The notes beneath the pieces are model-generated. The model was not told the DNA's origin. It saw only the letters and a list, made by a program, of their open reading frames with translations, and ran no database searches. DNA of 64,000 nt. Source: Lewinellaceae bacterium (GTDB lineage: Bacteria > Bacteroidota > Bacteroidia > Chitinophagales > Saprospiraceae). Numbering within the stretch: position 1 is the stretch's first letter; each line of letters begins with the position of its first letter. Both the position numbers and the translations under genes were made by a program. The stretch spans positions 1-64,000 of the forward strand of contig JADJRC010000007.1 in NCBI GenBank assembly GCA_016712415.1, given 5' to 3'. Below are positions 27,892 through 38,000 of the stretch, in pieces.

Positions 27892-28173
27892 GATATGTTG
27901 TTTTCGTATTGAATTGATGAACGGCCAAATGTAGAAAAGGTACCGTCACCAGCATATAGTTTTCTGCAGATTTCGCCGGATGAAAGCAGATATTTTGAAC
28001 CGCCGAGAAAAGACGCCGAGAAAATTTGCAGCGCGGCAAGTTGAAAAAAGGAAGACGTTTTGTTTAATTTTTACATTTCTTTTATTTAAAAAGGTTAAAC
28101 AATATATGCTTCGGCGCGTTATAAACCCCATTAATACAAACACTACTCAAATTACACAACAACATTCAAAGAC

Positions 28174-29109
28174 ATGAAGAATCTACTTTTTAGCCTTTCC
28201 ATCATCCTGGTATCTGCGCTCGCGTTTACGGCATGTAAAGACACTGACAATGGCGCACCGAAGAACATCGTCGAACTGGCACAAAGCAATGCGGAACTCA
28301 GCACCCTGGTTGCAGCCGTTGGGCGCGCAGGTCTCGTCGATGCGCTGAGCGGCGACGACAAACTCACAGTGTTTGCCCCCACGAATCAAGCCTTCAGCGA
28401 TCTGCTTACCTCGCTTGGCCTGACCAAACTGGAAGATGTGCCCGTTGATGTACTGAAAAACATCCTGCTCAACCACGTGGTCAGTGGCGAAGTAAAATCG
28501 AACGCCCTGAGTACCGGCTATGTAAAAACCCTGCTTCCTTTCGGCAGCACCACCAGCTACCTCAGCCTGTTTGTTGACCTTTCCAGCGGCGTGAAGGTGG
28601 GCGGCTCGACCGTCACCACTGCCGACGTACAGGCTTCCAACGGTGTGGTACACATCATCAACAAGGTAATCGTACCGCCTACGGTAGTCGACCAGGCGCT
28701 CAACAACCCCAATTTCAGCATCCTGGTAGCGGCTCTGACCCGCTCCGACCTCGGCGTTGATTATGTGGGCCTCCTTTCCGGCGACGGTCCGTTCACGGTA
28801 TTTGCACCAACCAATGATGCATTTGCAGCGCTGCTGACCGAGTTGAACGCCACCAGTCTCGACGACATCCCTGCAGCAACGCTCAACGCCGTACTGCAAT
28901 ACCATGTGGTCGACGGCGCAAACGTGCTTTCCACCCAACTCAGCGACGAGCAGGTGGTGACAACCTTCCAGGGTGGCACGTTCAAAATCGACCTGACGGG
29001 CGGCGTTAAGATCGTTGATGCGCAAAACCGCACGTCCAACATCATTGCAACAGACGTACAAGGCTCCAACGGTGTCGTACATGCTATCGATAAAGTAATC
29101 CTTCCCTGA
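28174..29109 (+). CDS. Lipoprotein with two fasciclin (FAS1) domains
   Basis: 311 residues. Lipoprotein signal ILVSALAFTACKDT, then two FAS1 domains of about 135 residues each. Each opens with an NIVELAQSN- or NFSILVAALTRS-like helix, then a first conserved block (KLTVFAPTNQAFSDLL; PFTVFAPTNDAFAALL) and a second YH-type block (NHVVSGEVKSN; YHVVDGANVLS), ending NGVVHIINKVIVPP and NGVVHAIDKVILP. FAS1 domains mediate adhesion or cell-envelope interactions. Expected surface or periplasmic lipid-anchored location. Followed by a rho-independent terminator (29155-29183). Confidence 0.93.
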   Translation: MKNLLFSLSIILVSALAFTACKDTDNGAPKNIVELAQSNAELSTLVAAVGRAGLVDALSGDDKLTVFAPTNQAFSDLLTSLGLTKLEDVPVDVLKNILLNHVVSGEVKSNALSTGYVKTLLPFGSTTSYLSLFVDLSSGVKVGGSTVTTADVQASNGVVHIINKVIVPPTVVDQALNNPNFSILVAALTRSDLGVDYVGLLSGDGPFTVFAPTNDAFAALLTELNATSLDDIPAATLNAVLQYHVVDGANVLSTQLSDEQVVTTFQGGTFKIDLTGGVKIVDAQNRTSNIIATDVQGSNGVVHAIDKVILP

Positions 29110-29154
29110 TTTTAATACCCTCCCAAAACAGAACAAACACTGAAAAATGGACAG

Positions 29155-29183
29155 GCCGCCCGCATAAGTGCGTGGCGGCTTTT
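29155..29183 (+). terminator. Rho-independent terminator after the fasciclin gene
   Basis: Stem GCCGCC-CGCA with TGCGTGGCGGC (one bulge), 4-base loop, followed by TTTT. Confidence 0.75.
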
Positions 29184-29198
29184 CTATTTGATGCCGGG

Positions 29199-29231
29199 TT
29201 GCGCTGTCGTGGGCCCAACGCCTTACTTTTG
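29199..29231 (+). promoter_or_regulatory. Bacteroidota-type promoter for the EamA-DUF4834 genes
   Basis: TTG at 29199-29201 and TACTTTTG (TAnnTTTG) at 29224-29231, 22 bases apart. The ATG follows 9 bases later, implying a very short leader. A similar TACTTTTG stands at 30396-30403, 19 bases before the LysE start, but without a clear -33 element. Confidence 0.4.
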
Positions 29232-29240
29232 CTGTTTTCT

Positions 29241-30152
29241 ATGAACGACAAACTCCGCGCATACCTCTACCTGCACTTTTGCGTCTTTATCTGGGGATTT
29301 ACAGCCATTTTAGGCAAACTGATCTCCCTGGAGGCGCTTCCGCTGGTATGGTGGCGGGTGCTCCTCTGCAGTGTCACCCTGTACCTGGTGCTGCCCGCCA
29401 GCCGCCTGTTCGGCGTGGAGCGCCGCACTTTCAGGCGCCTCGTTGTCATCGGCGTACTGATTGGAATACACTGGCTCTGCTTCTATGGCGCGATAAAACT
29501 CTCGAATGCTTCCATTGCCGTGGCGTCGATGGCTACCACGTCGTTTTTTTCGGCCCTGACCGAACCGCTGCTGCTGCACAGAAGGGTCAAATGGTACGAG
29601 CTCGCCCTGGGCATCCTGATCCTGCCCGGCATGGCGCTGGTCGTGGGCAATATCAACTGGGACATGCGTATGGGTTTTGCCGTGGGCATAGTCGGCGCCC
29701 TGCTGGCGGCGGTTTTTACCGCCCTGAACAAAAAAGTGATCGAGGATCATCCGCCACACCCGCTCACGATGAGTTTTGTGGAATTATCGGCCGCATTGGC
29801 TGTCACTTCCCTGCTGCTGCCCTTTGCCCTCTGGAATGATCCGCAACTGGAGGTAATGCCCGATGCGTGGGACTTGCTGTGGCTTGGCATTCTGGCCTGG
29901 GTATGCACATTGTGGCCGCATTACTTAACTTTGCTTGCCATGCGCCATATTTCGGCTTTCGCCACCAACCTGACGATCAACCTTGAACCTGTTTATGGCG
30001 TTGTACTGGCAGCGCTGTTGTTTCGGGAAGACCAGGACCTGAATCCCGGCTTTTACCTGGGCGTACTGATCATCATCGCCGCCGTTTTCGGGCACCCGCT
30101 GCTCAAACATATTTTTGGGAAAAACGAACCTGCCGGCAATCCGGCGCCCTGA
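29241..30152 (+). CDS. EamA/DMT-family transporter
   Basis: 303 residues from ATG 29241 (upstream in-frame start at 29172 overlaps the promoter and terminator). Ten predicted membrane helices in two repeats of five: YLYLHFCVFIWGFTAILGKL opens repeat one and LPLVWWRVLLCSVTLYLVL follows. Repeat two includes GFAVGIVGALLAAVFTALNK, FVELSAALAVTSLLLPFALW and ALLFREDQDLNPGFYLGVLI. Family members export amino acids, sugars or metabolites; the substrate is not readable. DUF4834 starts 3 bases after its stop, so they are co-transcribed. Confidence 0.9.
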   Translation: MNDKLRAYLYLHFCVFIWGFTAILGKLISLEALPLVWWRVLLCSVTLYLVLPASRLFGVERRTFRRLVVIGVLIGIHWLCFYGAIKLSNASIAVASMATTSFFSALTEPLLLHRRVKWYELALGILILPGMALVVGNINWDMRMGFAVGIVGALLAAVFTALNKKVIEDHPPHPLTMSFVELSAALAVTSLLLPFALWNDPQLEVMPDAWDLLWLGILAWVCTLWPHYLTLLAMRHISAFATNLTINLEPVYGVVLAALLFREDQDLNPGFYLGVLIIIAAVFGHPLLKHIFGKNEPAGNPAP

Positions 30153-30155
30153 GCT

Positions 30156-30353
30156 ATGCTGCTGAAATGGATTTTTACAATACTGGCCATTTTGTGGGTT
30201 TACCAGGCCATTCGCCCCTTGCTTGCTGTAAACCCCAAGCCGCCAAACTACCGTCCGCCCGGCCCGCCGCCGCCCGGCCCGGAACCCCAATCCACACCCA
30301 AAAACCGCCTGGACGACGAAGGCGAGTATATTGATTATGAGGAAATTAAATAA
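30156..30353 (+). CDS. DUF4834-family small membrane protein
   Basis: 65 residues: one membrane helix (LLKWIFTILAILWVYQAIRP), a Pro-rich linker (NYRPPGPPPPGPEPQ) and an acidic end DDEGEYIDYEEIK. The acidic IDYEEIK tail is characteristic of DUF4834, a Bacteroidota-specific family of unknown role. Translationally close to the EamA transporter. Confidence 0.75.
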   Translation: MLLKWIFTILAILWVYQAIRPLLAVNPKPPNYRPPGPPPPGPEPQSTPKNRLDDEGEYIDYEEIK

Positions 30354-30422
30354 TCCTGACCATAACGGAGGCAAAGATAAGCGTGTCGGAATGTTTACTT
30401 TTGCCCCCAGACTATTCCTGTT

Positions 30423-31079
30423 ATGTTGATCCAGGGTGTTTTACTGGGCATTTCGCTGAGTTTCATGGTTGGACCGCTGCTATTTGCCATCGTGCAGGCG
30501 GGTATCGAGCGCGGATTTCGGGCGGGATTGGCTGTTGCAGGAGGTATTTGGATCAGCGATGTGTTGTACGTGCTGGCCGTATTTTATGCTATGGATACGC
30601 TTGTCACCGTTACCGCAATTCCCAATTTCAAACTTTGGGCGGGGTTGAGCGGCGGCATGCTGTTGGTGGCATTCGGGATGGGGAGTTTGTTTTTTTCCAG
30701 AACTCCGATGAGTGGCAACCAAACCGAGCATATTTCAACATTAGATGAACCGATTGAGGGTGGCGCAGTTCGGCATAGAAGAACCTATGTCGCTTACCTT
30801 TTGCGCGGTTTTTTGTTGAATACCGTAAACCCCTTTACCGTATTCTTCTGGCTCGGCATAGCAGGCGGGGTGCTTGCTCCGAACGGCTGGAGCGACAGGC
30901 AGGTGATGATATTTTTCAGCGGCATGCTCGGCACGCTTGTAGTGACCGATACACTGAAGGCCTACGCCGCCAAACGCGTCCGGCGCTTCCTCACCCCGGA
31001 GCATACGCTTTGGGTGCAACGCGGCATTGGGCTTCTTTTGGTGTTGTTTGGCGCAGTGTTGGTGTTCAGGGTGTTGTAA
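30423..31079 (+). CDS. LysE/RhtB-family exporter
   Basis: 218 residues and about six membrane helices. The N-terminus MLIQGVLLGISLSFMVGPLL then FAIVQAGIERGFRAGLAVAG with GGIWISDVLYVLAV has the typical LysE/RhtB glycine-rich pattern. A central loop of about 40 polar residues separates helices three and four, and LLRGFLLNTVNPFTVFFWLG carries the NTVNP motif of the family. It probably exports amino acids or related metabolites across the inner membrane. Alone downstream of DUF4834, with its own TACTTTTG element upstream. Confidence 0.88.
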   Translation: MLIQGVLLGISLSFMVGPLLFAIVQAGIERGFRAGLAVAGGIWISDVLYVLAVFYAMDTLVTVTAIPNFKLWAGLSGGMLLVAFGMGSLFFSRTPMSGNQTEHISTLDEPIEGGAVRHRRTYVAYLLRGFLLNTVNPFTVFFWLGIAGGVLAPNGWSDRQVMIFFSGMLGTLVVTDTLKAYAAKRVRRFLTPEHTLWVQRGIGLLLVLFGAVLVFRVL

Positions 31080-31239
31080 AAACAGCGAAATATCACATTT
31101 GAACGTCATTTTTAAGCAAACCATTAAAAATCACCCTTCCGCAAAATCTAAAGTTCGGATTTTTGTGGTTCGACTAATTCAAATTTACACATGGCCTTCC
31201 CGCCTACCCGGATGATCAGAAGGTTATAAAACAATTACC

Positions 31240-34200
31240 ATGCGCCAATTTTGCACTGTGCTTCTCTTTTTCGGGCTGCTCGCCAATATTGCAGCCCAAA
31301 ATAATGTCCCTAACTTTTGGATGCCTGTTGCTCCGGAATCCGTCATCCTCCCGGCTACGGCCGAGCGACGGATTCAGCCCCTGGTGAGCAAAACCTTTCA
31401 ATTGGATTTCGATGCGCTGAAAAACACCCTGAAATCCGCACCGATGGAATTCACGGGTAAAGAGGGGCTGCTGCTGACCCTGCCCCAGGCAGATGGCTCC
31501 CTGCGCAGCTTCAAGGTCTGGGAATCGCCCATCATGGCGCCCGAACTGGCTGCCAAATTCCCGGCCCTGCGCAACTACGCCGGCTGCGCCGCCGACGGCT
31601 CGGGCATGATCGTTCGCCTCGGCGTCGGTTACTCCGGTTTTCACGCCTTTTTTTCCGACGCAGGCGGCGCCATTCAATCGGTGCGTCCGTTTGCCGACGG
31701 GCAGGTGTCGTATTACATGGCATACCGCCTGAAAGACCTGCCCAATGATTTGCCGGGCGGCGGCCTTTTCTGCGGCGTGGAAGATGCCGGTAGCACTCCC
31801 GATGTGGACAGCCATTTTTCCGGCAACAGTGTTTCCGACCGCGGCGCCGCCCTCGTTTCGCTGAAAAAATACCGTCTGGCCATCGCGTCCAAAGGTGAAT
31901 ACACCGAGTTCTTCGGCGGTACTTTGCAGGGAGCACTCGATGCGATCAACGTGGCGCTGGACTTTATTTCCATGATCATGGAGCGCGACTTCAGCATTCG
32001 CCATGAGCTGATAGCCAACAACAACCTGATCGTTTTCCTCGACAAAGACACCGACCCCTATACAGGCGACCTGGCATCCGGCTGGATGGCTCAGAACCCC
32101 GGTGCGATCAATCCGATCATCGGATCGACCAGTTACGACCAAGGGCACGTGTTTGCGCGCTACGTCACCGGTACCCAGGTAGGTATCGTGAGCGGCCGGA
32201 CCTGTAATATCCTGGACAAGGCCCGGGGCGCATCCTCAGCCCAAAACCCGGCCACAGAATACTTCTACCTCGTGGCTGCACACGAAATGTGCCACCAGCT
32301 CGACGGCAGCCATACCTGGAGCAACTGCCCGCCCAACGACGACCAGCTTGCTCCATCGGCCGCCTTTGAGCCCGGCAGCGGCAGCACGATCATGTCGTAC
32401 GCAGGCTCCTGCTCCGGCGGCAATAACGTACAGAGCGACAACGACGCTTACTACCACCTGGCCAGCATCATCGAAGTGCGGAATTTTGTGGCCTCGGGCG
32501 GAGGCAGCCAGTGCGGCACCACGATGCAGACCACCAATAACGCTCCGGATGCTGTTATTTCTATCCCCAACAACCTGTCGATCCCGGTCAATACCCCCTT
32601 CCAACTGACGGGTTCGGGCATTGACGATGACGACGACGCGCTGACCTACTGCTGGGAACAATATAACCTCGGCCCTGTATCGCAACTCGGCGAGCCCACC
32701 AGTACCGCCCCGCGTTTCCGCTCCTTCCCGCCGACGACCGACCCGACCCGCCTGTTCCCGCGCCTGCCCATCATTCTGGCCAACGGCAGCAGCATCAGTG
32801 AAGTGTTGCCCGATACCACGCTGACAATGAAATTCCGCCTTACCGTGCGCGACAACCATCCCGGCGGCGGTGGTCAGGACTGGGCCGAGATCAGCCTCAA
32901 ATCAGTGTATACAGCCGGGCCGTTTCGGGTAACTTACCCCAACTCCGGCTCCGTCACCTGGTTTACAGGAGAATATCAAACCGTTACCTGGGATGTAGCC
33001 AATACCGACGTGTCGCCGGTCAACTGCCGCGCCGTCAATATCCTGCTCAGCACCAACGGCGGCAATACCTTCAATGTCACACTGGCTTCCGGCGTGCCCA
33101 ATATCGGCCGTGCCTGTATCCGGGTACCCGACATGGTATCGTCGTCCGTACGGATCAAAATTGAGGCAGCCGACAACGTGTTCTTCGATTTTTCCAACGC
33201 CAATTTCAAAATACAACAGCCCACTACTGCGGCCTTCTCCGCCTGCCCTTCGACTCTGAAGGACAACGCCTGCATCCCGGGCAACTACACCCTCGACATC
33301 GGCACGGATGGCGCGGCGGGCTTCACCGACCCGATTATGCTCTCCGTCAGCGGGCTTCCGCAGGGCGCTACGGCATCCTTTAGTCCCAACCCGGTAACAC
33401 CGGGCGTCACCTCTGTCCTGACGATTGTTTTCCCCGACAATACCCCGGAAACTACGTTCGACCTGACGGTTGACGCCACGGCCGGAAGCAACACCAAATC
33501 GTCGGTGGTAACGATCGACGTTTATAAAAACGACAATTCCGCCCTGGCACTCGAAACGCCTGCCAACGGCGCACAGGGTGTCGATGTAGGCCCTACGCTA
33601 TTCTGGACGGCTGCTCTCGACGCCGACAAGTATGAAATACAGGTGGCCAGCAACCCCTCCTTCGATGCGGGCACTATCCTGGCCAGCAGCAGCAGCATTA
33701 CGGCCGACTCGTTCAAAGTATCTTCGCTGAGCGAAGGCCAGGTATGCTACTGGCGCGTGCGCGCCATACACAACAATTGCGGCGCCGGCGACTGGACCCA
33801 AACGTTTGTGTTTGTTACGCGCAAGCAGAGCTGCACGTCGTTTGCAGCCACCGACTTGCCCAAAATCATTTCATCCAGCGGTACGCCAACGATAGAATCC
33901 AAGATCACCCTTTCCACCGCAGGCACAGTCGGCAGTGTGAACGTGAAAAAAATCCAGGGCAACCACCAGTTTTTCAAAGACCTGGAGGCGCACCTCATCA
34001 GCCCCTCTGGTACTGATGTGTTGTTGTTCAAAGACAAATGCGCCAGCTATAGCGGCAATTTCAATATCGGCTTCAACGACAGCGGTAGCAATACCTTCCC
34101 CTGTCCGCCCAACAACGGCAATTCTTATGCACCGGCACAATCCCTGAGCGCTATCAGCGGGCAGCCTGCTGCCGGCGACTGGATCCTGCGCATCAAAGAC

Positions 34201-34869
34201 AACGTCATCAGTTCCGGCGGTCAGTTTGCGGCATTCGAACTCGAATTGTGCTCGACGGTTGCCCTGAATGCGCCTTTCCTGGTGAACAACAACCAGCTGC
34301 AACTGCCTGCCGGCGCCAACGCTCAAATCGGCACCAGTCTGCTCAAAGTAGATGATCCGGACAACACCGCTTCGGAACTCACCTTTACCCTCGTAACGGT
34401 GCCCAAAAACGGCGACCTGCGGAGGTCGGGTATTCCGTTTACCGTCGGCGGACAGTTTACACAAGCCGAGATCGACAACGGCGATATCCGCTACTACGAC
34501 TATGCCCTGAACGCAGGCGCCGACAACTTCGACTTTGTCGCCACCGACGGCGACGGCGGCCTGGTAAGCGGCACCTTTACGATCCAGCCCTCAACAGTCG
34601 GCACTAAAGAACCGGCAGGCAACATCGCCTTCGAACTGGCGCCCAACCCGGCCAGTGAATCGCTGCGCCTGTTCGTTTCGGAGGCGCTGAACTTCGACAG
34701 CCGCGTCACCTTGTTTAATGCCGCAGGCCAATTGCTGCGCAGCTGGACACTGCCCTCGGGCTCAACGGTTCTGCAACTCAACGTGGCTACGCTGCCCGTC
34801 GGCGTCTATGCCGTAGCCGTCGAGAACGACAAAGGCCGCGGCGTGAAAAAGATTGTTATTCAGCGTTGA
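31240..34869 (+). CDS. Giant secreted reprolysin-like metalloprotease with P-domain and T9SS tail
   Basis: 1209 residues. Signal peptide (LLFFGLLANIAAQ), then a pro-domain of about 180 residues. The metzincin-type catalytic domain has AAHEMCHQLDGSHTW (zinc ligands H348, H352, H358; Glu349 base) and the Met-turn IMSYAGSC near 385. Then a cadherin/Ig-like region (NPPD-like start, FQLTGSGIDDDDDALTYCWE), two further beta domains, and a fibronectin-like repeat (LFWTAALDADKYEIQVAS). A proprotein-convertase P-domain follows at about 870-1010 (ESKITLSTAG, FKDLEAHLISPSGT, WILRIKDNV), then a VCBS/cadherin-like block, and a T9SS type A domain from about 1130 (ELAPNPASESLRLFV). An exported protein-degrading enzyme. 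Same architecture as the next gene, so the two are a tandem duplication. Confidence 0.92.
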   Translation: MRQFCTVLLFFGLLANIAAQNNVPNFWMPVAPESVILPATAERRIQPLVSKTFQLDFDALKNTLKSAPMEFTGKEGLLLTLPQADGSLRSFKVWESPIMAPELAAKFPALRNYAGCAADGSGMIVRLGVGYSGFHAFFSDAGGAIQSVRPFADGQVSYYMAYRLKDLPNDLPGGGLFCGVEDAGSTPDVDSHFSGNSVSDRGAALVSLKKYRLAIASKGEYTEFFGGTLQGALDAINVALDFISMIMERDFSIRHELIANNNLIVFLDKDTDPYTGDLASGWMAQNPGAINPIIGSTSYDQGHVFARYVTGTQVGIVSGRTCNILDKARGASSAQNPATEYFYLVAAHEMCHQLDGSHTWSNCPPNDDQLAPSAAFEPGSGSTIMSYAGSCSGGNNVQSDNDAYYHLASIIEVRNFVASGGGSQCGTTMQTTNNAPDAVISIPNNLSIPVNTPFQLTGSGIDDDDDALTYCWEQYNLGPVSQLGEPTSTAPRFRSFPPTTDPTRLFPRLPIILANGSSISEVLPDTTLTMKFRLTVRDNHPGGGGQDWAEISLKSVYTAGPFRVTYPNSGSVTWFTGEYQTVTWDVANTDVSPVNCRAVNILLSTNGGNTFNVTLASGVPNIGRACIRVPDMVSSSVRIKIEAADNVFFDFSNANFKIQQPTTAAFSACPSTLKDNACIPGNYTLDIGTDGAAGFTDPIMLSVSGLPQGATASFSPNPVTPGVTSVLTIVFPDNTPETTFDLTVDATAGSNTKSSVVTIDVYKNDNSALALETPANGAQGVDVGPTLFWTAALDADKYEIQVASNPSFDAGTILASSSSITADSFKVSSLSEGQVCYWRVRAIHNNCGAGDWTQTFVFVTRKQSCTSFAATDLPKIISSSGTPTIESKITLSTAGTVGSVNVKKIQGNHQFFKDLEAHLISPSGTDVLLFKDKCASYSGNFNIGFNDSGSNTFPCPPNNGNSYAPAQSLSAISGQPAAGDWILRIKDNVISSGGQFAAFELELCSTVALNAPFLVNNNQLQLPAGANAQIGTSLLKVDDPDNTASELTFTLVTVPKNGDLRRSGIPFTVGGQFTQAEIDNGDIRYYDYALNAGADNFDFVATDGDGGLVSGTFTIQPSTVGTKEPAGNIAFELAPNPASESLRLFVSEALNFDSRVTLFNAAGQLLRSWTLPSGSTVLQLNVATLPVGVYAVAVENDKGRGVKKIVIQR

Positions 34870-34887
34870 TCGTTATTGATCGTTCAT

Positions 34888-35022
34888 CGTCATCTCGTCT
34901 TTCGTCATTGATCGTCATTTTATGGCTGTTTTTATTGCAAGCCGCAATCTCTCCACCGGGCATTTCTTTTCGTCCCTGGATAAATTGCAACATGACAATC
35001 AATGACGAATGACGAAATGACG
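34888..35022. repeat. Imperfect 34-bp inverted repeat in the spacer between the two metalloproteases
   Basis: Arms 34888-34921 and 34989-35022 match in inverted orientation with about five differences. The arms are built from repeats of the word CGTCATT. No gene lies in 34870-35045. Could act as a transcription terminator for the first protease gene. Confidence 0.7.
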
Positions 35023-35045
35023 CATTTACCCATAAGAGATTTTCC

Positions 35046-38000
35046 ATGAAAAAATTTACCCTCGTGCCGTTGGCGATGTGTGTGTTCGCTGCCGTGCTTT
35101 CCGCCCAGACCCCCAACTTTTTCCAGGCTATTCCAGAAGGAAATGTCGAATTGCGCGGCGACGTGATGAAGCGCGACCTGTTCCCTTCCAGGTATCAGAC
35201 CTACCGCCTTGATTACCAGGCGATAGTATCTGCGCTGATGGTAGCGCCAATGGAGTTTACGGCAGAAGCCCGTATGAACAAATGCCAGATTGCGATACCG
35301 CTCGCCGACGGTTCGATGGAGACGTTTTCAGTATATAAAACGGCTATGATGGAGCCTGAACTGGCGGCGCTGTACCCGGAAATAGGCACCTACGCGGGCC
35401 GTTCGATGCGCGACGCCACCATCACGGTGCGAATCATGCACTCGGGCCGCGGCTTCCGGGCCATGGTGATGAAGCCGGACCTGGGCGTGGACTATGTAAA
35501 GCCCTACGCTTACGGACAGGATGAGTTCTACATCGCCTACGACCGGGCCGACATGCCTGCCGACAACCGCCAGAAGACCGCAGATGGCTGGGCCAAGGAC
35601 GGTACCGTCGCGCAGATGAAAAACGAAGAGATGTACGCCCCACCGGCAGAAGAACGCGGAACGCTCATCAATCCCATAAACCTGAAAGTTTTCCGCTTTA
35701 TCGCCGCCTGTACGGGCGAGTTTGCGCAGGACCACGGCGGTACCAAACCGCTGGCCTTAGCTGCGGTAATGGACTATACCGATCAAATAAGCGCTGTCAT
35801 GGAACGCGACCTGGATTTGCGGTTGCAGCTGGCCACAGCCACCCAAAACGTTATATTTCTCGATCCAACCAATGACCCGTATTCCGGAATAAGTGTACTC
35901 AACTGGGTGTCTCAGAATCCTGGAATTTTAAACTTTTACTGCAATCCAAACTCACACGACATCGGCCATGTATATTCCCGCTACATGGGCGGCCCGGGTG
36001 GTGTATCCAACGGCTTGGGTATCGTTTGCGGCAATGGCAAAGCGGGCGGATGTTCCGCAGGCAATGGAAATGGCGACTATGGCGACGATTTTGTCGGAAT
36101 TATCGGTCAGGAAGTTGGTCACCAGCTCAACAGCGGCCACTCCTGGAACAGCTGTTCCGGTGGCACCGGCAGAAATGGCCAGTCTGCCTTTGAGCCGGGC
36201 AGTGGCAGCACTATCATGTCGTATGCAGGTGGTTGTAATTCGGATAATGTTCAGTCGTATTCAGACCTTTATTACCATTCCGGTTCCGCCGAGGAGATCA
36301 TTAAATTTTATACAACAGGCACTGGTACGACCTGTGGGTCAACAACTCCGACCGATAACAACCCTCCGGTTGTGACACTCCCTTACCAGGACAACTTCTT
36401 CATTCCGATCCAGACCCCCTTTGAACTGAATGGCAGCGCCACCGACCCCGACGGCGACCCATTGGCGTACGTATGGGAAGGCATTGACGCCGGCCCTGAA
36501 ACGCCTCTGGGTACACAGATTTCCAGTTCTGCCATCTTTCGTACCTACCCGTCCGGAACGGCTACCAATCGCTATTTTCCACGGCTATCTACTATCTTAT
36601 CCAATACGACCTATAATGCGGAGATTTTACCGGAGTACACCCGGGATGTGACGCTGCGCCTGGTGGCACGCGACAACAAACCCAACGGCGGCGGAATCGG
36701 CTGGGCCGACGTGGCCTTCAAAGCCTGGGGGGATGCAGGGCCGTTCCTGGTAGCCTTTCCCAATGCCAACACCGATGTATTGCATATCGGTGAATACGAA
36801 GAGATCGTGTGGGACGTGGCCAATACAAATATTGCACCGGTCAATTGTCAGAAAGTCAATATCCGGCTCAGCATCGATGGCGGGCAAACCTACCCGATTA
36901 CGCTGGCCTCCGGCGTGGCCAACGACGGCAGCCACTACGTGCTCGTGCCCAACAACCCGACTTCGTCGGCGCGGGTACGAGTCGATGCTTCGGACAATGT
37001 ATTTTTCGACATTTCCAACGCCAACTTCAAAATACAGCAACCTACGGCGCCGTCGCTGACGCTGGGCCTGTCTGCCGATGCCGCTACCATTTGTCTGCCG
37101 GGCAATTTTGAATCGCAGGTACAAACGGCAGGCGCCCTGGGCTTCAACAGTCCTGTGACGCTTGCCCTGAGCGGCACCCTGCCGCCCGGCGCTGTGGCTA
37201 CCCTGAGCGCTACCACCGTTAATCCCGGCGAAAGCAGCACGCTCAGCGTCGATCTGAGCGGCGTTACCCTGGAGGGTATTTATACGTTCAACCTGGAAGC
37301 CACGGCAGCAGGCAGCCCGACACTGGTGAGGCCCATCACGATTCAGTTGTTTACAAATGATTTTTCCGGGTTTACCCTCGACCAGCCAATCGACGGTTCC
37401 ACGAGCCTGGATCTTACGCAAACGCTGCGCTGGACCACCGTTCCGGACGGGCTGACGTACGATGTGCAGTTTTCCAAAAGCCCGTCGTTTTCCAGTATTC
37501 TCGCTTCCAAAACGGATGTAGCAATCGACTCTATGAAAGTCCCGTTCCTGCTGGAAAAAGGCACAGCCTATTACTGGCGCGTTCGTACCCGCAACGAGTG
37601 CGGCATCCACGAATGGTCGGAACCTTCCTTTTTTTCAACCTATTATGAAAAATGCCAGGTCTTTACGTCAAATGACCTGCCGAAAAACCTCACTTCCAAC
37701 GGCACCCCAACGATCGAGTCCAAAATAACCGTAAACGCGGGTGGCGTGGTCAGTGATTTCACCATCAAACAGATCAAGGGCTATCACAGCTTTTTCAAAG
37801 ACCTTACGGCCACGCTTATCAGTCCCCAGGGCACCGAAGTCGTCCTGTTCGACGAAAATTGTGGCAACTACAACGGTTTTTTCAATTTCGGACTGTCTGA
37901 CGACGCACCCGGAGCCTTCCCGTGCCCGCCAGCCAACAACGGCCAGATATACCGCGCCGAGAACCCGATCGACGTGTTTATCGGTCAGGACAACACAGGC